Below, piece by piece: positions 29,240 to 37,992 of a stretch of 64,000 nt of DNA. This DNA comes from an uncultured Granulosicoccaceae bacterium (GTDB lineage: Bacteria; Pseudomonadota; Gammaproteobacteria; Granulosicoccales; Granulosicoccaceae). How positions within the stretch are numbered: the stretch's first letter is position 1; each line of letters opens with the position of its first letter. The position numbers and the translations under genes are program-made. Location: positions 33,989-97,988 of the forward strand of contig CALGLE010000008.1 in assembly GCA_937930305.1 (NCBI GenBank), in the 5' to 3' direction. The notes beneath the pieces were generated by a model. That model did no database searches, was not told the origin of the DNA, and worked only from the letters and a program-made list of their open reading frames with translations.

Positions 29240-29484
29240 GTTGGTTTCCTGAGTGTGAGTTTATTAAGTACCGTACGAAACCTGGTCAGGCATCGTCATT
29301 AGGGCTGGGTGCGTAGTTTACGCGGGTCTAAAACACACTGTCCACCGTTTGCCAGATGCCTGTGCAGCACAGCTGTTCTGCCTTCCATCGCCAACCAGAA
29401 AAACCGCGCTATTGGGCTAATCTTTGGGCAAAACTTGACCACTCTATGCCCTATCAGTTTGTTAACGATTCGATGAAGGACCTT

Positions 29485-31530
29485 TTAAAGGTCTTTGGAT
29501 AATCTCAACGCATCATAAATGGCTGCGTGGGTATTTCGTGCACTCACCGCGTCCCCAATGCGAAACAACTGAAACTGACCGGCTGCGTTTCGTACAATTT
29601 TCTGAGCCTCACCGTTAATCAGCGCGTTCTGATCCACCGCTCCTTCATTTGAACTCAAGGGCTTCAATTCAAAATACAACTCATCCATCGGCATGGTGCC
29701 GTAGTTGACCACGATCTGGTCATACTCAACCGTGTGTGTGTGATCGCTGTAATCCGTGCCAATCGTTGCCAATAGCTTATTGCCGTTGCGCGCAACCCCC
29801 AGCAATCGTCGCGTGACAGTGAAGGTGACGTCTTTGTCCTGCAAGCTGCGCATATAAGGTGTTAAGTTCATGGCCATGATATCTGGCGCGAAAACTCGAT
29901 CGGGCGTCATGATCTCCACTCGGGAACCGGCAGACGCGGCCACTTCAGCGGCTTGAAGTCCGGGGTGATCACCACTTTCATCGTAAATAAGCACGTCATC
30001 TGCGGGTTTGATGTCCCCAGTAATCATGTCCCATGTGGACTCAACCAGCTTGGCCTCTGAGCCACTTTCAAAAAGCTCTAGATTGGGTAAACCACCGGTG
30101 GCGATGATGACCACATCGGGGGCAAGATTAACCACATGTTCCTGTTCAGCAAACACATTAAACTGAATATCAACCCCCAGGGCGGTGCACTGCGCGACGC
30201 GCCAGTCGATGATGGACATCATTTCGCGCCGTCGAGCGTTCATCGCGGTGATTCTTATTTGACCGCCTGCGTGTGCTTGGGCCTCCAGCACAGTGACGGA
30301 ATGGCCTCGTTCAGCACAAACCCGAGCCGCTTCCAGCCCAGCTGGACCTGCGCCCACAATCACCACGCGTCGTGTTTGATCCGCTGCAGGTATGTCGTGC
30401 GGCATGGATAACTCACGACCGGTCGCAGCATTGTGAATACACAAGGCTTCGCCGCCTTGGTAGATGCGATCAAGACAATAAGTCGCACCGACACAAGGGC
30501 GGATGTCAGATTCACGGCCTAGTTCAATCTTACGCACGATATGCGGATCCGCCATGTGCGCCCGTGTCATACCGACCATGTCGAGCAGGCCACTCTTTAT
30601 GGCGTGCCTAGCCGTTGCTACGTCCGGAATTCTTGCCGCATGAAAGGTGGGCATGCCAGTAACCCGCTTTACCTCACCAGCGAAGTCGAGATGCGGTGCG
30701 CTGCGCATGCCTTGCACTGGTATGACATTCGTCATCGCAGGATCGGTATGAATTCGACCGCGTATAACATTTAAAAAATCGAGCTGCTCGGTAGCCGCCA
30801 GTTGTTTGGAAATCTCAATGCCTTCTTCAGCATTGATGCCCCCTTCTTGCGCCTCATCGGCGGTGTATCTGAAGCCAACGATAAAGTCTGCACCCACGCG
30901 TTTACGAACAGCGGCTAAAACATCCAATGGAAAACGCAGGCGATTCTCCAGTGTGTCGGCCCCATAAGGGCCAACCAAATCATTCGTGAGAGGCGACCAA
31001 AACTGATCAAGCAAGTGACCGTACACCTGCAACTCAATGCCATCCATGCCACCAGCCTGCATGCGTTCTGCAGCATCCGCAAAATCACCAATGATTCGTT
31101 CTATGTCCCAATCTTCAATGAGTTTTGGAAAGGCTTTATGTGCAGGTTCTCGATGCTTAGAAGACGATACCGAAGGCAACCAGTCACCTTTGTTCCAGGT
31201 GGTGCGTCGCCCTAAATGGGTTAACTGAATCATGACCGCGCAGCCGTGTTCGTGGCAGCTGTCGGTGAGATTTTGGATCCACGGCACTACCGAATCGCTG
31301 TATGCCAAAACGTTATTAAATACCGGCGGGCTGTCCTTGGAAACCGCTGCCGAACCGGCCGTCATAGCCAGCGCAACCCCTGCCTTGGCGCGCTCTTCGT
31401 GATACGCCCGATAACGATCTTTTGGCATACCGTCTTCTGGATACGCCGGCTCATGAGAGGTGGTCATGATCCGATTCTTGAGCGTCAAATGCTTGAGTTG
31501 AAACGGTTGCAGCAGAGGATCAGACGACAC
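29485..31530 (-). CDS. DgcA/StcD-like N-methyl-amine demethylating flavoenzyme (NADH:flavin oxidoreductase family)
   Basis: This 681-residue protein has an N-terminal old-yellow-enzyme barrel and a C-terminal FAD/NAD-binding half (VVIVGAGPAGLEAARVCAER). Characteristic segments are IMIQLTHLGRRT-like VMIQLTHLGRRTTWNKGDW, MVGMTRAHMADPHIVRKIE and the C-terminal FRIGDAVSARNTHAAIYDAL. These resemble DgcA (dimethylglycine) and StcD (N-methylproline) demethylases within the trimethylamine dehydrogenase group. The iron-sulfur region reads CVGATYC then C eleven residues later, so one position of the usual four-cysteine pattern is Ala. The substrate is not determined. It follows the metallo-beta-lactamase-fold gene by 33 bp. 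Confidence 0.8.
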   Translation of the reverse strand: MSSDPLLQPFQLKHLTLKNRIMTTSHEPAYPEDGMPKDRYRAYHEERAKAGVALAMTAGSAAVSKDSPPVFNNVLAYSDSVVPWIQNLTDSCHEHGCAVMIQLTHLGRRTTWNKGDWLPSVSSSKHREPAHKAFPKLIEDWDIERIIGDFADAAERMQAGGMDGIELQVYGHLLDQFWSPLTNDLVGPYGADTLENRLRFPLDVLAAVRKRVGADFIVGFRYTADEAQEGGINAEEGIEISKQLAATEQLDFLNVIRGRIHTDPAMTNVIPVQGMRSAPHLDFAGEVKRVTGMPTFHAARIPDVATARHAIKSGLLDMVGMTRAHMADPHIVRKIELGRESDIRPCVGATYCLDRIYQGGEALCIHNAATGRELSMPHDIPAADQTRRVVIVGAGPAGLEAARVCAERGHSVTVLEAQAHAGGQIRITAMNARRREMMSIIDWRVAQCTALGVDIQFNVFAEQEHVVNLAPDVVIIATGGLPNLELFESGSEAKLVESTWDMITGDIKPADDVLIYDESGDHPGLQAAEVAASAGSRVEIMTPDRVFAPDIMAMNLTPYMRSLQDKDVTFTVTRRLLGVARNGNKLLATIGTDYSDHTHTVEYDQIVVNYGTMPMDELYFELKPLSSNEGAVDQNALINGEAQKIVRNAAGQFQLFRIGDAVSARNTHAAIYDALRLSKDL

Positions 31531-31563
31531 GGGATAGTCCCTCGTTGAGTTAGCGCTTAGGTA

Positions 31564-32601
31564 TCAGCCGGGTGAAAACACCGTTTTACCCGATTCCTCA
31601 GACTCTACCAGCTCTCCCAACGACACTAAATAACGCAAGTGGGCAACCGCCTCGCCCAACGCGAAACTCATTTGCTGTACATCCAGTTCACGCGCAAACA
31701 ACACACTGAGCACCTCAGCGGCTTGCTTGGGCACGACACACACCTCACGCAGTTGATCCAAACGAGCATTGTGATGGTGGATTAACGACTGAGTTCGTTC
31801 ATGCAAGCCAAGAAATGGGTCGCCATGGGAAGGCAATACTAACGTGTCTGCCGGCAGGCTCAGCAGCTCATTCAAACTGTCCAAAAAACTGGCCAGCGGA
31901 TTTTGGTCGGGGCTGGACGGAAACACGCTGATGTTCGGCGATATCCTTGGCAGAATTTGGTCAGCCGCAATTAAAAGCATTTCCTCAGCACAAAAGAGCA
32001 TCAACATGGCAGGCGCATGCCCGCGACCTGTCATCACTGTAAAGCGTCTTGTGCCCAGATGAATCTCATCACCGGCATTCAGTGTTTGCCAGTCGACGGT
32101 TGCCGGCAAAGGCGCAACCGTTGCCCGATAACCGTGGCCAATTTGAGTGAGTGGTTGAATATGAGCTGCGCCTAATCCGTGCCGTGCGTACCAATCAGAG
32201 AACCCAGCTACATAATCGGGTTCAGATGAATCCCAGATGGATCGCATGACCGCTATTTCTTGATCGTGCGAGAGGCAGATGCTGCCCTGCACATGAAACC
32301 ACCCAGCCAATCCACTGTGATCAGGGTGATAGTGAGTAATCAACACCTGCTTTGGTACTTGGTTTTGCAGCAACGTTTGCCATACGTTTCGTGTGCTGGA
32401 ATTATTAATACCGGTATCAATTAGCGTTAACGCGCCTGACCCAGCAGATGATTGCTCACCCTCCAACAACCAACAATTCACATGATTCAGTGCCCAAGGC
32501 ACCGACATTCGAACGCCATCAATACCGTCTGCAATTTGCGTTCGCTGATTGATTTCCAGATCAGCACAGGGGTACTGCAAAGCGTGTTCAGATTGTTTCA
32601 T
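31564..32601 (-). CDS. Metallo-beta-lactamase-fold hydrolase
   Basis: This 345-residue member of the MBL superfamily contains the metal motif THYHPDHSG (HxHxDH) near residue 110. Further metal ligands are visible in MTGRGHAPAM and LPSHGDPF, and a C-terminal helical region is common in the LACTB2-like group. Such proteins are thioesterases, lactonases or nucleases; the substrate cannot be told. ATG 32601 overlaps the parE stop by 4 bp, and the DgcA-like gene follows, so the three may be co-transcribed. Confidence 0.82.
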   Translation of the reverse strand: MKQSEHALQYPCADLEINQRTQIADGIDGVRMSVPWALNHVNCWLLEGEQSSAGSGALTLIDTGINNSSTRNVWQTLLQNQVPKQVLITHYHPDHSGLAGWFHVQGSICLSHDQEIAVMRSIWDSSEPDYVAGFSDWYARHGLGAAHIQPLTQIGHGYRATVAPLPATVDWQTLNAGDEIHLGTRRFTVMTGRGHAPAMLMLFCAEEMLLIAADQILPRISPNISVFPSSPDQNPLASFLDSLNELLSLPADTLVLPSHGDPFLGLHERTQSLIHHHNARLDQLREVCVVPKQAAEVLSVLFARELDVQQMSFALGEAVAHLRYLVSLGELVESEESGKTVFSPG

Positions 32602-34484
32602 ACGTCGGCTAAATCACCCTTCTGCTCCAGCCATTGTTTACGATCAGAGGCACGTTTTTTAGCCAGCATCATATCCATCGTGCTGTTGGTGTTGTCCCCA
32701 TCGAACACCGTGAGCTGAACCAAGCGCCGCGTGTCGGGCGCAACCGATGTTTCTCGTAATTGCAATGGGTTCATCTCGCCTAGGCCCTTAAAGCGCGTGA
32801 TGGATTGTTTACCGGTTTTCTTCTCCGCTTCAATGCGAGCCAGTATGGCTTGGCGTTCCTGGTCGTCGACGGCATAGAACACTTCCTTACCCACATCGAT
32901 GCGATACAAAGGCGGCATGGCGATATACACATGACCGGCAGCAACTAAGGGCCGAAAGTGTCTAACAAACAACGCACACAGCAAGGTCGCGATATGCGCG
33001 CCGTCAGAATCAGCATCGGCCAAGATGCACACTTTGCCGTAACGCAAATTGGATAAATCTGGCGACCCAGGTTCAATACCGATGGCAACTGAGATGTCGT
33101 GCACTTCTTGTGAACCCAATAGCTGTTCGGGGGCAGCTTCCCAGGTGTTTAATATTTTCCCGCGCAGCGGCATGATGGCTTGAAATTCACGGTCACGTGC
33201 TTGTTTTGCCGAACCACCGGCAGAATCCCCTTCCACTAAGAACAGTTCGGTACGGGCTAAATCAGTGGAAGAACAATCGGCCAATTTTCCCGGCAATTGA
33301 GGGCCTGCAGAGACTTTTTTACGTACTACTTTTTTGCCCGCTCGCGCGCGTGCTTGAGCACTAGCAATCACCATTTGCGCAATGGCATCTCCGGTTTCAG
33401 GATGCCGGTTCAACCATTGTGCGGTGTGATCTTTCACCACACCCGAAACAAACATGGCGCACTCACGCGACGATAAGCGTTCTTTAGTTTGCCCAGAAAA
33501 TTGCGGGTCAGCCAGCTTCACCGACAACACAAAACAGACCTTATCCCACACATCTTCAGGCGTAATTTTGATGCCGCGCGGCACCAAGTTTCTAAAATCA
33601 CAAAATTCACGCACCGCATCGGCTAAGCCTGTGCGCAAGCCATTAACGTGCGTGCCCCCTTGAGCCGTTGGCACTAAGTTTACGTAACTCTCTTGCACCG
33701 GCTCACCACCTTCGGGCATCCACAACACCGCCCAATCGGCGGCTTCAGTTTTCGCTTCCATGCTGGACGCTAACGGGCTGTCCGGCAACACATCAAAGCC
33801 TTCAACCGCTGCCGCTAAATAGTCAGGAATGCCATCTTGATAAAGCCACTCATCTTTTTCACCATTAACGGCATCGGTGAAACGCACCCGCAATCCGGGG
33901 CACAACACGGCTTTGGCGCGCAGTAAATGTCGCAGGCGAGGAACCGAGAACTTATCGGAATCAAAATAGGATTTATCAGGCCAAAAGTGGATGCGTGTGC
34001 CGGTGTTGCGCTGGCCCACTTTGCCAATGGGTTTCAATTTTTGATCGTTGTTGCCACCTTTGTAAGTGGCTAAGAATTCTTGGCCTTTTTTCTTGATCGT
34101 GACTTCAAGTTTTTTCGACAGCGCATTGACCACCGACACCCCGACCCCATGCAGACCGCCTGAGAATTGATAATTGTCGTTGTTAAATTTTCCGCCCGAA
34201 TGCAACGTGGTCATGATCAGTTCCACGCCCGTTTTTTTCAATTTAGGGTGCATATCCACGGGCATGCCGCGGCCGTTGTCGATGACCTCCAGTGAATGAT
34301 CTTTATGCAGGGTGACCTGGATGTCGGTGCAGTGCCCGCCCAGAGCCTCGTCCACACTGTTGTCGATCACCTCTTGTGCCAAATGATTCGGCCTGGTGGT
34401 GTCGGTGTACATCCCTGGGCGCTTGCGGACAGGGTCTAGCCCACTCAGGACTTCGATGGAAGCGGCGTTGTACTCGCGACTCAT
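32598..34484 (-). CDS. parE: DNA topoisomerase IV subunit B
   Basis: This 628-residue ATPase subunit of topoisomerase IV decatenates daughter chromosomes with ParC. The GHKL ATP-binding motifs are present (EVIDNSVDEALGG, DNGRGMPVD and GGLHGVGVSVVNAL). The Toprim domain carries LFLVEGDSAGGSAKQARDR, and the C-terminus is QKGDLADV. Its length and the spacing GMYTDTTRPNHL match ParE rather than GyrB, which is longer. It is divergent from the thioredoxin gene, with 123 bp between the two starts. Confidence 0.96.
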   Translation of the reverse strand: MSREYNAASIEVLSGLDPVRKRPGMYTDTTRPNHLAQEVIDNSVDEALGGHCTDIQVTLHKDHSLEVIDNGRGMPVDMHPKLKKTGVELIMTTLHSGGKFNNDNYQFSGGLHGVGVSVVNALSKKLEVTIKKKGQEFLATYKGGNNDQKLKPIGKVGQRNTGTRIHFWPDKSYFDSDKFSVPRLRHLLRAKAVLCPGLRVRFTDAVNGEKDEWLYQDGIPDYLAAAVEGFDVLPDSPLASSMEAKTEAADWAVLWMPEGGEPVQESYVNLVPTAQGGTHVNGLRTGLADAVREFCDFRNLVPRGIKITPEDVWDKVCFVLSVKLADPQFSGQTKERLSSRECAMFVSGVVKDHTAQWLNRHPETGDAIAQMVIASAQARARAGKKVVRKKVSAGPQLPGKLADCSSTDLARTELFLVEGDSAGGSAKQARDREFQAIMPLRGKILNTWEAAPEQLLGSQEVHDISVAIGIEPGSPDLSNLRYGKVCILADADSDGAHIATLLCALFVRHFRPLVAAGHVYIAMPPLYRIDVGKEVFYAVDDQERQAILARIEAEKKTGKQSITRFKGLGEMNPLQLRETSVAPDTRRLVQLTVFDGDNTNSTMDMMLAKKRASDRKQWLEQKGDLADV

Positions 34485-34607
34485 GGTTTAATTTCGGGTG
34501 TGGTGGGGCCGATACGGCAGAATAGGTAAAGTGTAGCGCATCACTTGAAGTTGGCCTGTTCTGCCAGCACACTACTAACTTATTATTTTTACTGAGCCTA
34601 ATTTCTC

Positions 34608-35510
34608 ATGAGCGACTCTCCTTATATCGTCCACCTCGACGAATCGAACCTTATTGACGTCGTGGTCGAAGGCTCGGTGAAACAACCGGTATTGGTGGAT
34701 TTCTGGGCAGATTGGTGCCAACCCTGCAAACATTTAATGCCCATCTTGGAAAAATTGGCCGACGAATATGAAGGCGGTTTCATCCTCGCGAAGCTAGACG
34801 CTGACGCCAACCAGGAAATTGTGCAGCAAATGGGGGTGCGCGGATTCCCAACCTGTCGACTGTTTATCAATAAACAAGCTGTAGACGAATTCACCGGTGC
34901 TTTGCCCGAAAGCGATGTTCGCGCGTTTCTCGAAAAATACATCACCCCAGGTGCTGCCCCTGCCGAGGCAGCCGCTGAACCCGAACCCGCCGCTGCTGCA
35001 ACCCCGATTGAGCAAGCCATGGCATTGGCCGAAAGCGGTGACAGCGAAGCGGCCAAAGCGCTGCTGAAACAAACCCAAGCGGAAGACCCTACCAATACCG
35101 ATGTGTTGGTCATGCTGGGACAACTGTCTGTGGCGGACAACGAGCTGGATACTGCACGCAGTTGCATTCAAGCAATGAGCGAAGAGGCTCGAGAAGAGCC
35201 GGCCGCAAAGCGACTCGCTGGCACAATTGCCCTGGCCGACGCGGCTGATATGAACCAGTCGCTAGATCAGCTCACAGCCAAAGTCAGTGCAGATGAAAAC
35301 GACAGCGAGTCGCGCTACCAAATGGCCATTCACACCGCCTTGAAAGGCGACTTACAAGGTGGCATGGACAACTTACTGGAAGTGGTTAAACGAGAGCCCG
35401 ACTTTCAGGACGGCGCGGCACGCAAGCAATTAATTGCCTTGTTCGATGTGTTAGGCACCGACCCGCTCGCGGGCCAATATCGTCGCAAGCTGTTTGCGTT
35501 GCTGCATTAA
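34608..35510 (+). CDS. cnoX: Thioredoxin-like co-chaperone (CnoX/YbbN type) with active-site CxxC
   Basis: This 300-residue protein has an N-terminal thioredoxin fold (about 1-110) and C-terminal TPR-like helices (about 130-300), the CnoX/YbbN layout. CnoX protects oxidised proteins and hands them to DnaK or GroEL. The active site reads WCQPC, so a redox-active pair is present; the E. coli protein lacks the intact pair. An Ala/Pro/Glu linker joins the two parts. It stands alone on the plus strand, with a DUF2007 gene converging from the right at a 4-bp gap. Confidence 0.87.
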   Translation: MSDSPYIVHLDESNLIDVVVEGSVKQPVLVDFWADWCQPCKHLMPILEKLADEYEGGFILAKLDADANQEIVQQMGVRGFPTCRLFINKQAVDEFTGALPESDVRAFLEKYITPGAAPAEAAAEPEPAAAATPIEQAMALAESGDSEAAKALLKQTQAEDPTNTDVLVMLGQLSVADNELDTARSCIQAMSEEAREEPAAKRLAGTIALADAADMNQSLDQLTAKVSADENDSESRYQMAIHTALKGDLQGGMDNLLEVVKREPDFQDGAARKQLIALFDVLGTDPLAGQYRRKLFALLH

Positions 35511-35514
35511 ATAA

Positions 35515-35841
35515 TTAATCCGGTGAATGTGTATCGGGCATGGACGCCCCGCATTGCCAGCAATGACCGAACTGACCGTCAATCCATTCCTCGCAGGTTC
35601 GGCACCAAGAACGCGGCAAGTCTTGTTTTCTGGCCATTTCAAAGGCATGCACCATAGCCGTGGCGCGATCTCTGTGCATCTCATTATTGATGTACAACCG
35701 CAACAACGTATCCGCCGGTAGCTCCCCAATCGCACCGGATAAATACCCCCCGCTCACAAACACTTCGATGCCACCACTACGCAGTTCATCGGCCAATAAT
35801 TGCGCTTCAACCATATTCGCTGCCGTGGCAATTTCAATCAT
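35515..35841 (-). CDS. DUF2007 protein with C-terminal zinc ribbon
   Basis: This 108-residue cytosolic protein begins IEIATAANMVEAQLLADELR, the DUF2007 (GlnB-like fold) signature. The C-terminal ribbon reads SWCRTCEEWIDGQFGHCWQC, with two CxxC pairs. Its function is unknown; the family is often described as a putative signal-transducing protein. ATG 35841 overlaps the ygfZ stop by 4 bp, so it probably depends on ygfZ transcription. Confidence 0.82.
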   Translation of the reverse strand: MIEIATAANMVEAQLLADELRSGGIEVFVSGGYLSGAIGELPADTLLRLYINNEMHRDRATAMVHAFEMARKQDLPRSWCRTCEEWIDGQFGHCWQCGASMPDTHSPD

Positions 35842-36863
35842 GCGTAGGGCAAGGATTGAACGCAGAGCTTGGCATCACCTAATTGAAATGCGTCTGGGTC
35901 TGCTGCGGTTTTAATCACAGCGAGTAATTCGATTCCATCGTGCGTAGAGGCAGCTGCAACCACTTCACCGGCATTTTCATCATCACCCGCACGAATTTTG
36001 TCGCCGGCGTTCACAGCAACGGCCTGCGCCCCGGAAAAACGAACCATGGTGCGTTTGAGTTTTCCCAAATATTGCATACGAGCCACAATTTCTTGTCCCG
36101 GATAACAACCTTTGGTAAAGCTGAGCCCTTCAACCGCTTCCATATTCACCATTTGCGGCACAAACGCGTCTTGTGTACCTGCCACGATCATCGGCACACC
36201 GGCTTCTATGTCACCCAAAATCCAGCTGGCCGAACTAGCCCAAACGATATCCCGCAGCTTAGCCGGAGCTGCCGCTCGACAGCTTTCCAATGAAGATTTG
36301 ATGTTGGCCATGGTTCCGAACACTAAGGTTCGGGTCTGGCCTAGAGCTGGGTGCATTTTGATCACTGAATGTGCGTGAGTGACCCAAGAGGACAACGCCG
36401 GCGAGTCCTGCTGACCAAACCAAGGTTCATGTGGGGCTGCCAATTTTTTTGTCGGGATAGTCAGCCCCATAACCACCCAATCAGACTCAACGACAATGGA
36501 GACCTCTGAACGCAATACGAACATGGTGAGCCGTTTCACCACACTGTCCACCACTTCCTTGGGTAGCAACCAGAAAACTTCCTCAGCGCTGGCATCATTG
36601 GCCACGGTGGGTAACGCCAACAGCCGACCTTTTGGGCTGCAGTAGCCATTGAGTTGCGCTTTTTCAGGGTTCAGCAAGGCATGATCGTTACAGGTTTGAG
36701 CCTGTAAAAACGTGTTCACATCAGCACCACTAAAACGCACCACCGCCAAGTCACTGCGGTCCAGAAATTGAATGGAATCGGCAGGTGCATTGGCTTGCGT
36801 TGAGGTTAACGCCTGCTCATCCGCACCAATCTCACTGAGTTGGTCCAGCCAGGATTGATTCAT
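35838..36863 (-). CDS. ygfZ: Folate-binding protein YgfZ (iron-sulfur/tRNA modification factor)
   Basis: This 341-residue GcvT-related protein has the conserved YgfZ motif KGCYPGQEIVARMQYLGKLK. YgfZ helps maintain certain iron-sulfur enzymes, including MiaB, and binds folate. Here it lies back to back with the succinate dehydrogenase operon, itself rich in iron-sulfur clusters. The start is ATG 36863. Confidence 0.93.
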   Translation of the reverse strand: MNQSWLDQLSEIGADEQALTSTQANAPADSIQFLDRSDLAVVRFSGADVNTFLQAQTCNDHALLNPEKAQLNGYCSPKGRLLALPTVANDASAEEVFWLLPKEVVDSVVKRLTMFVLRSEVSIVVESDWVVMGLTIPTKKLAAPHEPWFGQQDSPALSSWVTHAHSVIKMHPALGQTRTLVFGTMANIKSSLESCRAAAPAKLRDIVWASSASWILGDIEAGVPMIVAGTQDAFVPQMVNMEAVEGLSFTKGCYPGQEIVARMQYLGKLKRTMVRFSGAQAVAVNAGDKIRAGDDENAGEVVAAASTHDGIELLAVIKTAADPDAFQLGDAKLCVQSLPYA

Positions 36864-36962
36864 CGACTATTGTTCCTTTAAAAATTGAGCCATGCTGCGC
36901 CAAGGTCGTTTCATGACGTTGGTTCACAGGGCCGAGTGTTTTGCTTTGCTACCATTGTGGAG

Positions 36963-37187
36963 ATGACAAAACCGACTGACAAGCCAGTGAAGGAGCAAAA
37001 CAGCCTTCCTGCATCCGAACTGCCGCGAACTGACACGGTCATACCGTTTCCCAAACCGAAACGCCCGAACCCATCTGCGACCGCATCTGAGCCCATTGAT
37101 CGGCCAAATGAAATTGGCGGGCAAAAAGGTCCTGAGCCCACGCGTTATGGGGATTGGGAGAAGAACGGGCGATGTACCGACTTTTGA
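36963..37187 (+). CDS. SDHAF4-like succinate dehydrogenase assembly protein (DUF1674)
   Basis: This small protein of about 74 residues ends in EIGGQKGPEPTRYGDWEKN followed by GRCTDF, the DUF1674 signature shared with mitochondrial SDHAF4/Sdh8. In mitochondria that factor binds free flavinylated SdhA and protects it until assembly. The gene lies 30 bp before sdhC in the same direction, which supports a matching role. ATG 36963 was chosen because the upstream codons look non-conserved. However, a GGAG abuts it without spacing, so GTG 36936 or TTG 36885 remain possible. Confidence 0.8.
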   Translation: MTKPTDKPVKEQNSLPASELPRTDTVIPFPKPKRPNPSATASEPIDRPNEIGGQKGPEPTRYGDWEKNGRCTDF

Positions 37188-37217
37188 ACGAACCGCTGAC
37201 ATTGAGATAGAAACGCC

Positions 37218-37604
37218 ATGGCCCAATCGCCGTCACCTAGACCGCTTTCTCCACACCTGTCGATATATAAGCTGCCGTTAACGGCACTGGTATCGATTAC
37301 CCACCGCGCCACCGGCGTAATTAACAGCACGGCCTTAATTTTAATCGTGTGGACCTTAGCCGGAGCTGCCGGTCCCGCCGATAGTTTTGGATTTGTCGGC
37401 GCGCTGGTGCAATCGTGGTTTGGCAAATTAATGATGTTCGGTTTCACCCTGTCACTGTACTACCACTTCTGCAACGGCATTCGTCATCTTTTCTGGGATG
37501 CCGGCCACGGCTTTGAATTAGAAGCTGCAAATAGGTCTGCGCGTCTGACCATCATCGCAGCCATTGTGCTGTCTGTTATCACTTGGCTGGTGGCTTTATT
37601 ATGA
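37218..37604 (+). CDS. sdhC: Succinate dehydrogenase cytochrome b556 subunit
   Basis: This 128-residue membrane anchor opens with RPLSPHLSIYKLPLTALVSI, the SdhC signature. It has three hydrophobic helices, a heme-ligand His in YYHFCNGIRHLFWD and Ser/Arg near the quinone site (SITHRATG). The stop overlaps sdhD by 4 bp. It anchors SdhAB to the inner membrane and carries electrons to ubiquinone. Confidence 0.95.
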   Translation: MAQSPSPRPLSPHLSIYKLPLTALVSITHRATGVINSTALILIVWTLAGAAGPADSFGFVGALVQSWFGKLMMFGFTLSLYYHFCNGIRHLFWDAGHGFELEAANRSARLTIIAAIVLSVITWLVALL

Positions 37605-37984
37605 GCAATTTACGCACACCCTTGTCGCAGGTTAAAGGCTTAGGTTCTGCCAAAGAAGGCACCAGCCATTTTTGGTTACAACGACTCACTGCCATTGGGC
37701 TGATACCGCTACTGCTTTGGATCACATTTGCCGTGGCCCGTTTGCCGTCTATGTCGCAAGCCGACATTCAAGCCTGGTTAGCTAACCCGCTTTCAGCGAT
37801 CTTAATGATTTTGTTTCTCATTGCCGCCTTTTGGCACGCAAAGCTTGGATTGCAGGTGGTCATAGAAGACTATGTTAGCGATCACTCCGTAAGAACAGTT
37901 GCCATCATTGCCGTGACGTTGATCAGTTTCGCATTGGCTGTGGTCGGCGTGTTCTCTGTATTGCATATTGCTTTCACCGGATAA
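37601..37984 (+). CDS. sdhD: Succinate dehydrogenase hydrophobic anchor subunit
   Basis: This 127-residue second membrane anchor has three helices: about 25-45, 60-80 and 100-125. The start is ATG 37601 in an ATGA overlap with sdhC; the longer in-frame start at 37583 lies within sdhC and is not needed. The family pattern [20 protein letters not shown] and the His-containing second helix [17 protein letters not shown] are visible. It is followed by sdhA after 8 bp. Confidence 0.93.
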   Translation: MSNLRTPLSQVKGLGSAKEGTSHFWLQRLTAIGLIPLLLWITFAVARLPSMSQADIQAWLANPLSAILMILFLIAAFWHAKLGLQVVIEDYVSDHSVRTVAIIAVTLISFALAVVGVFSVLHIAFTG

Positions 37985-37992
37985 AGATTAAA

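Noticed and set aside
29479..29493. GACCTTT-T-AAAGGTC inverted repeat at the end of the DgcA-like gene
   Set aside because: The stop codon lies in its centre, the loop is too small and there is no T-tract, so it is not a credible intrinsic terminator.
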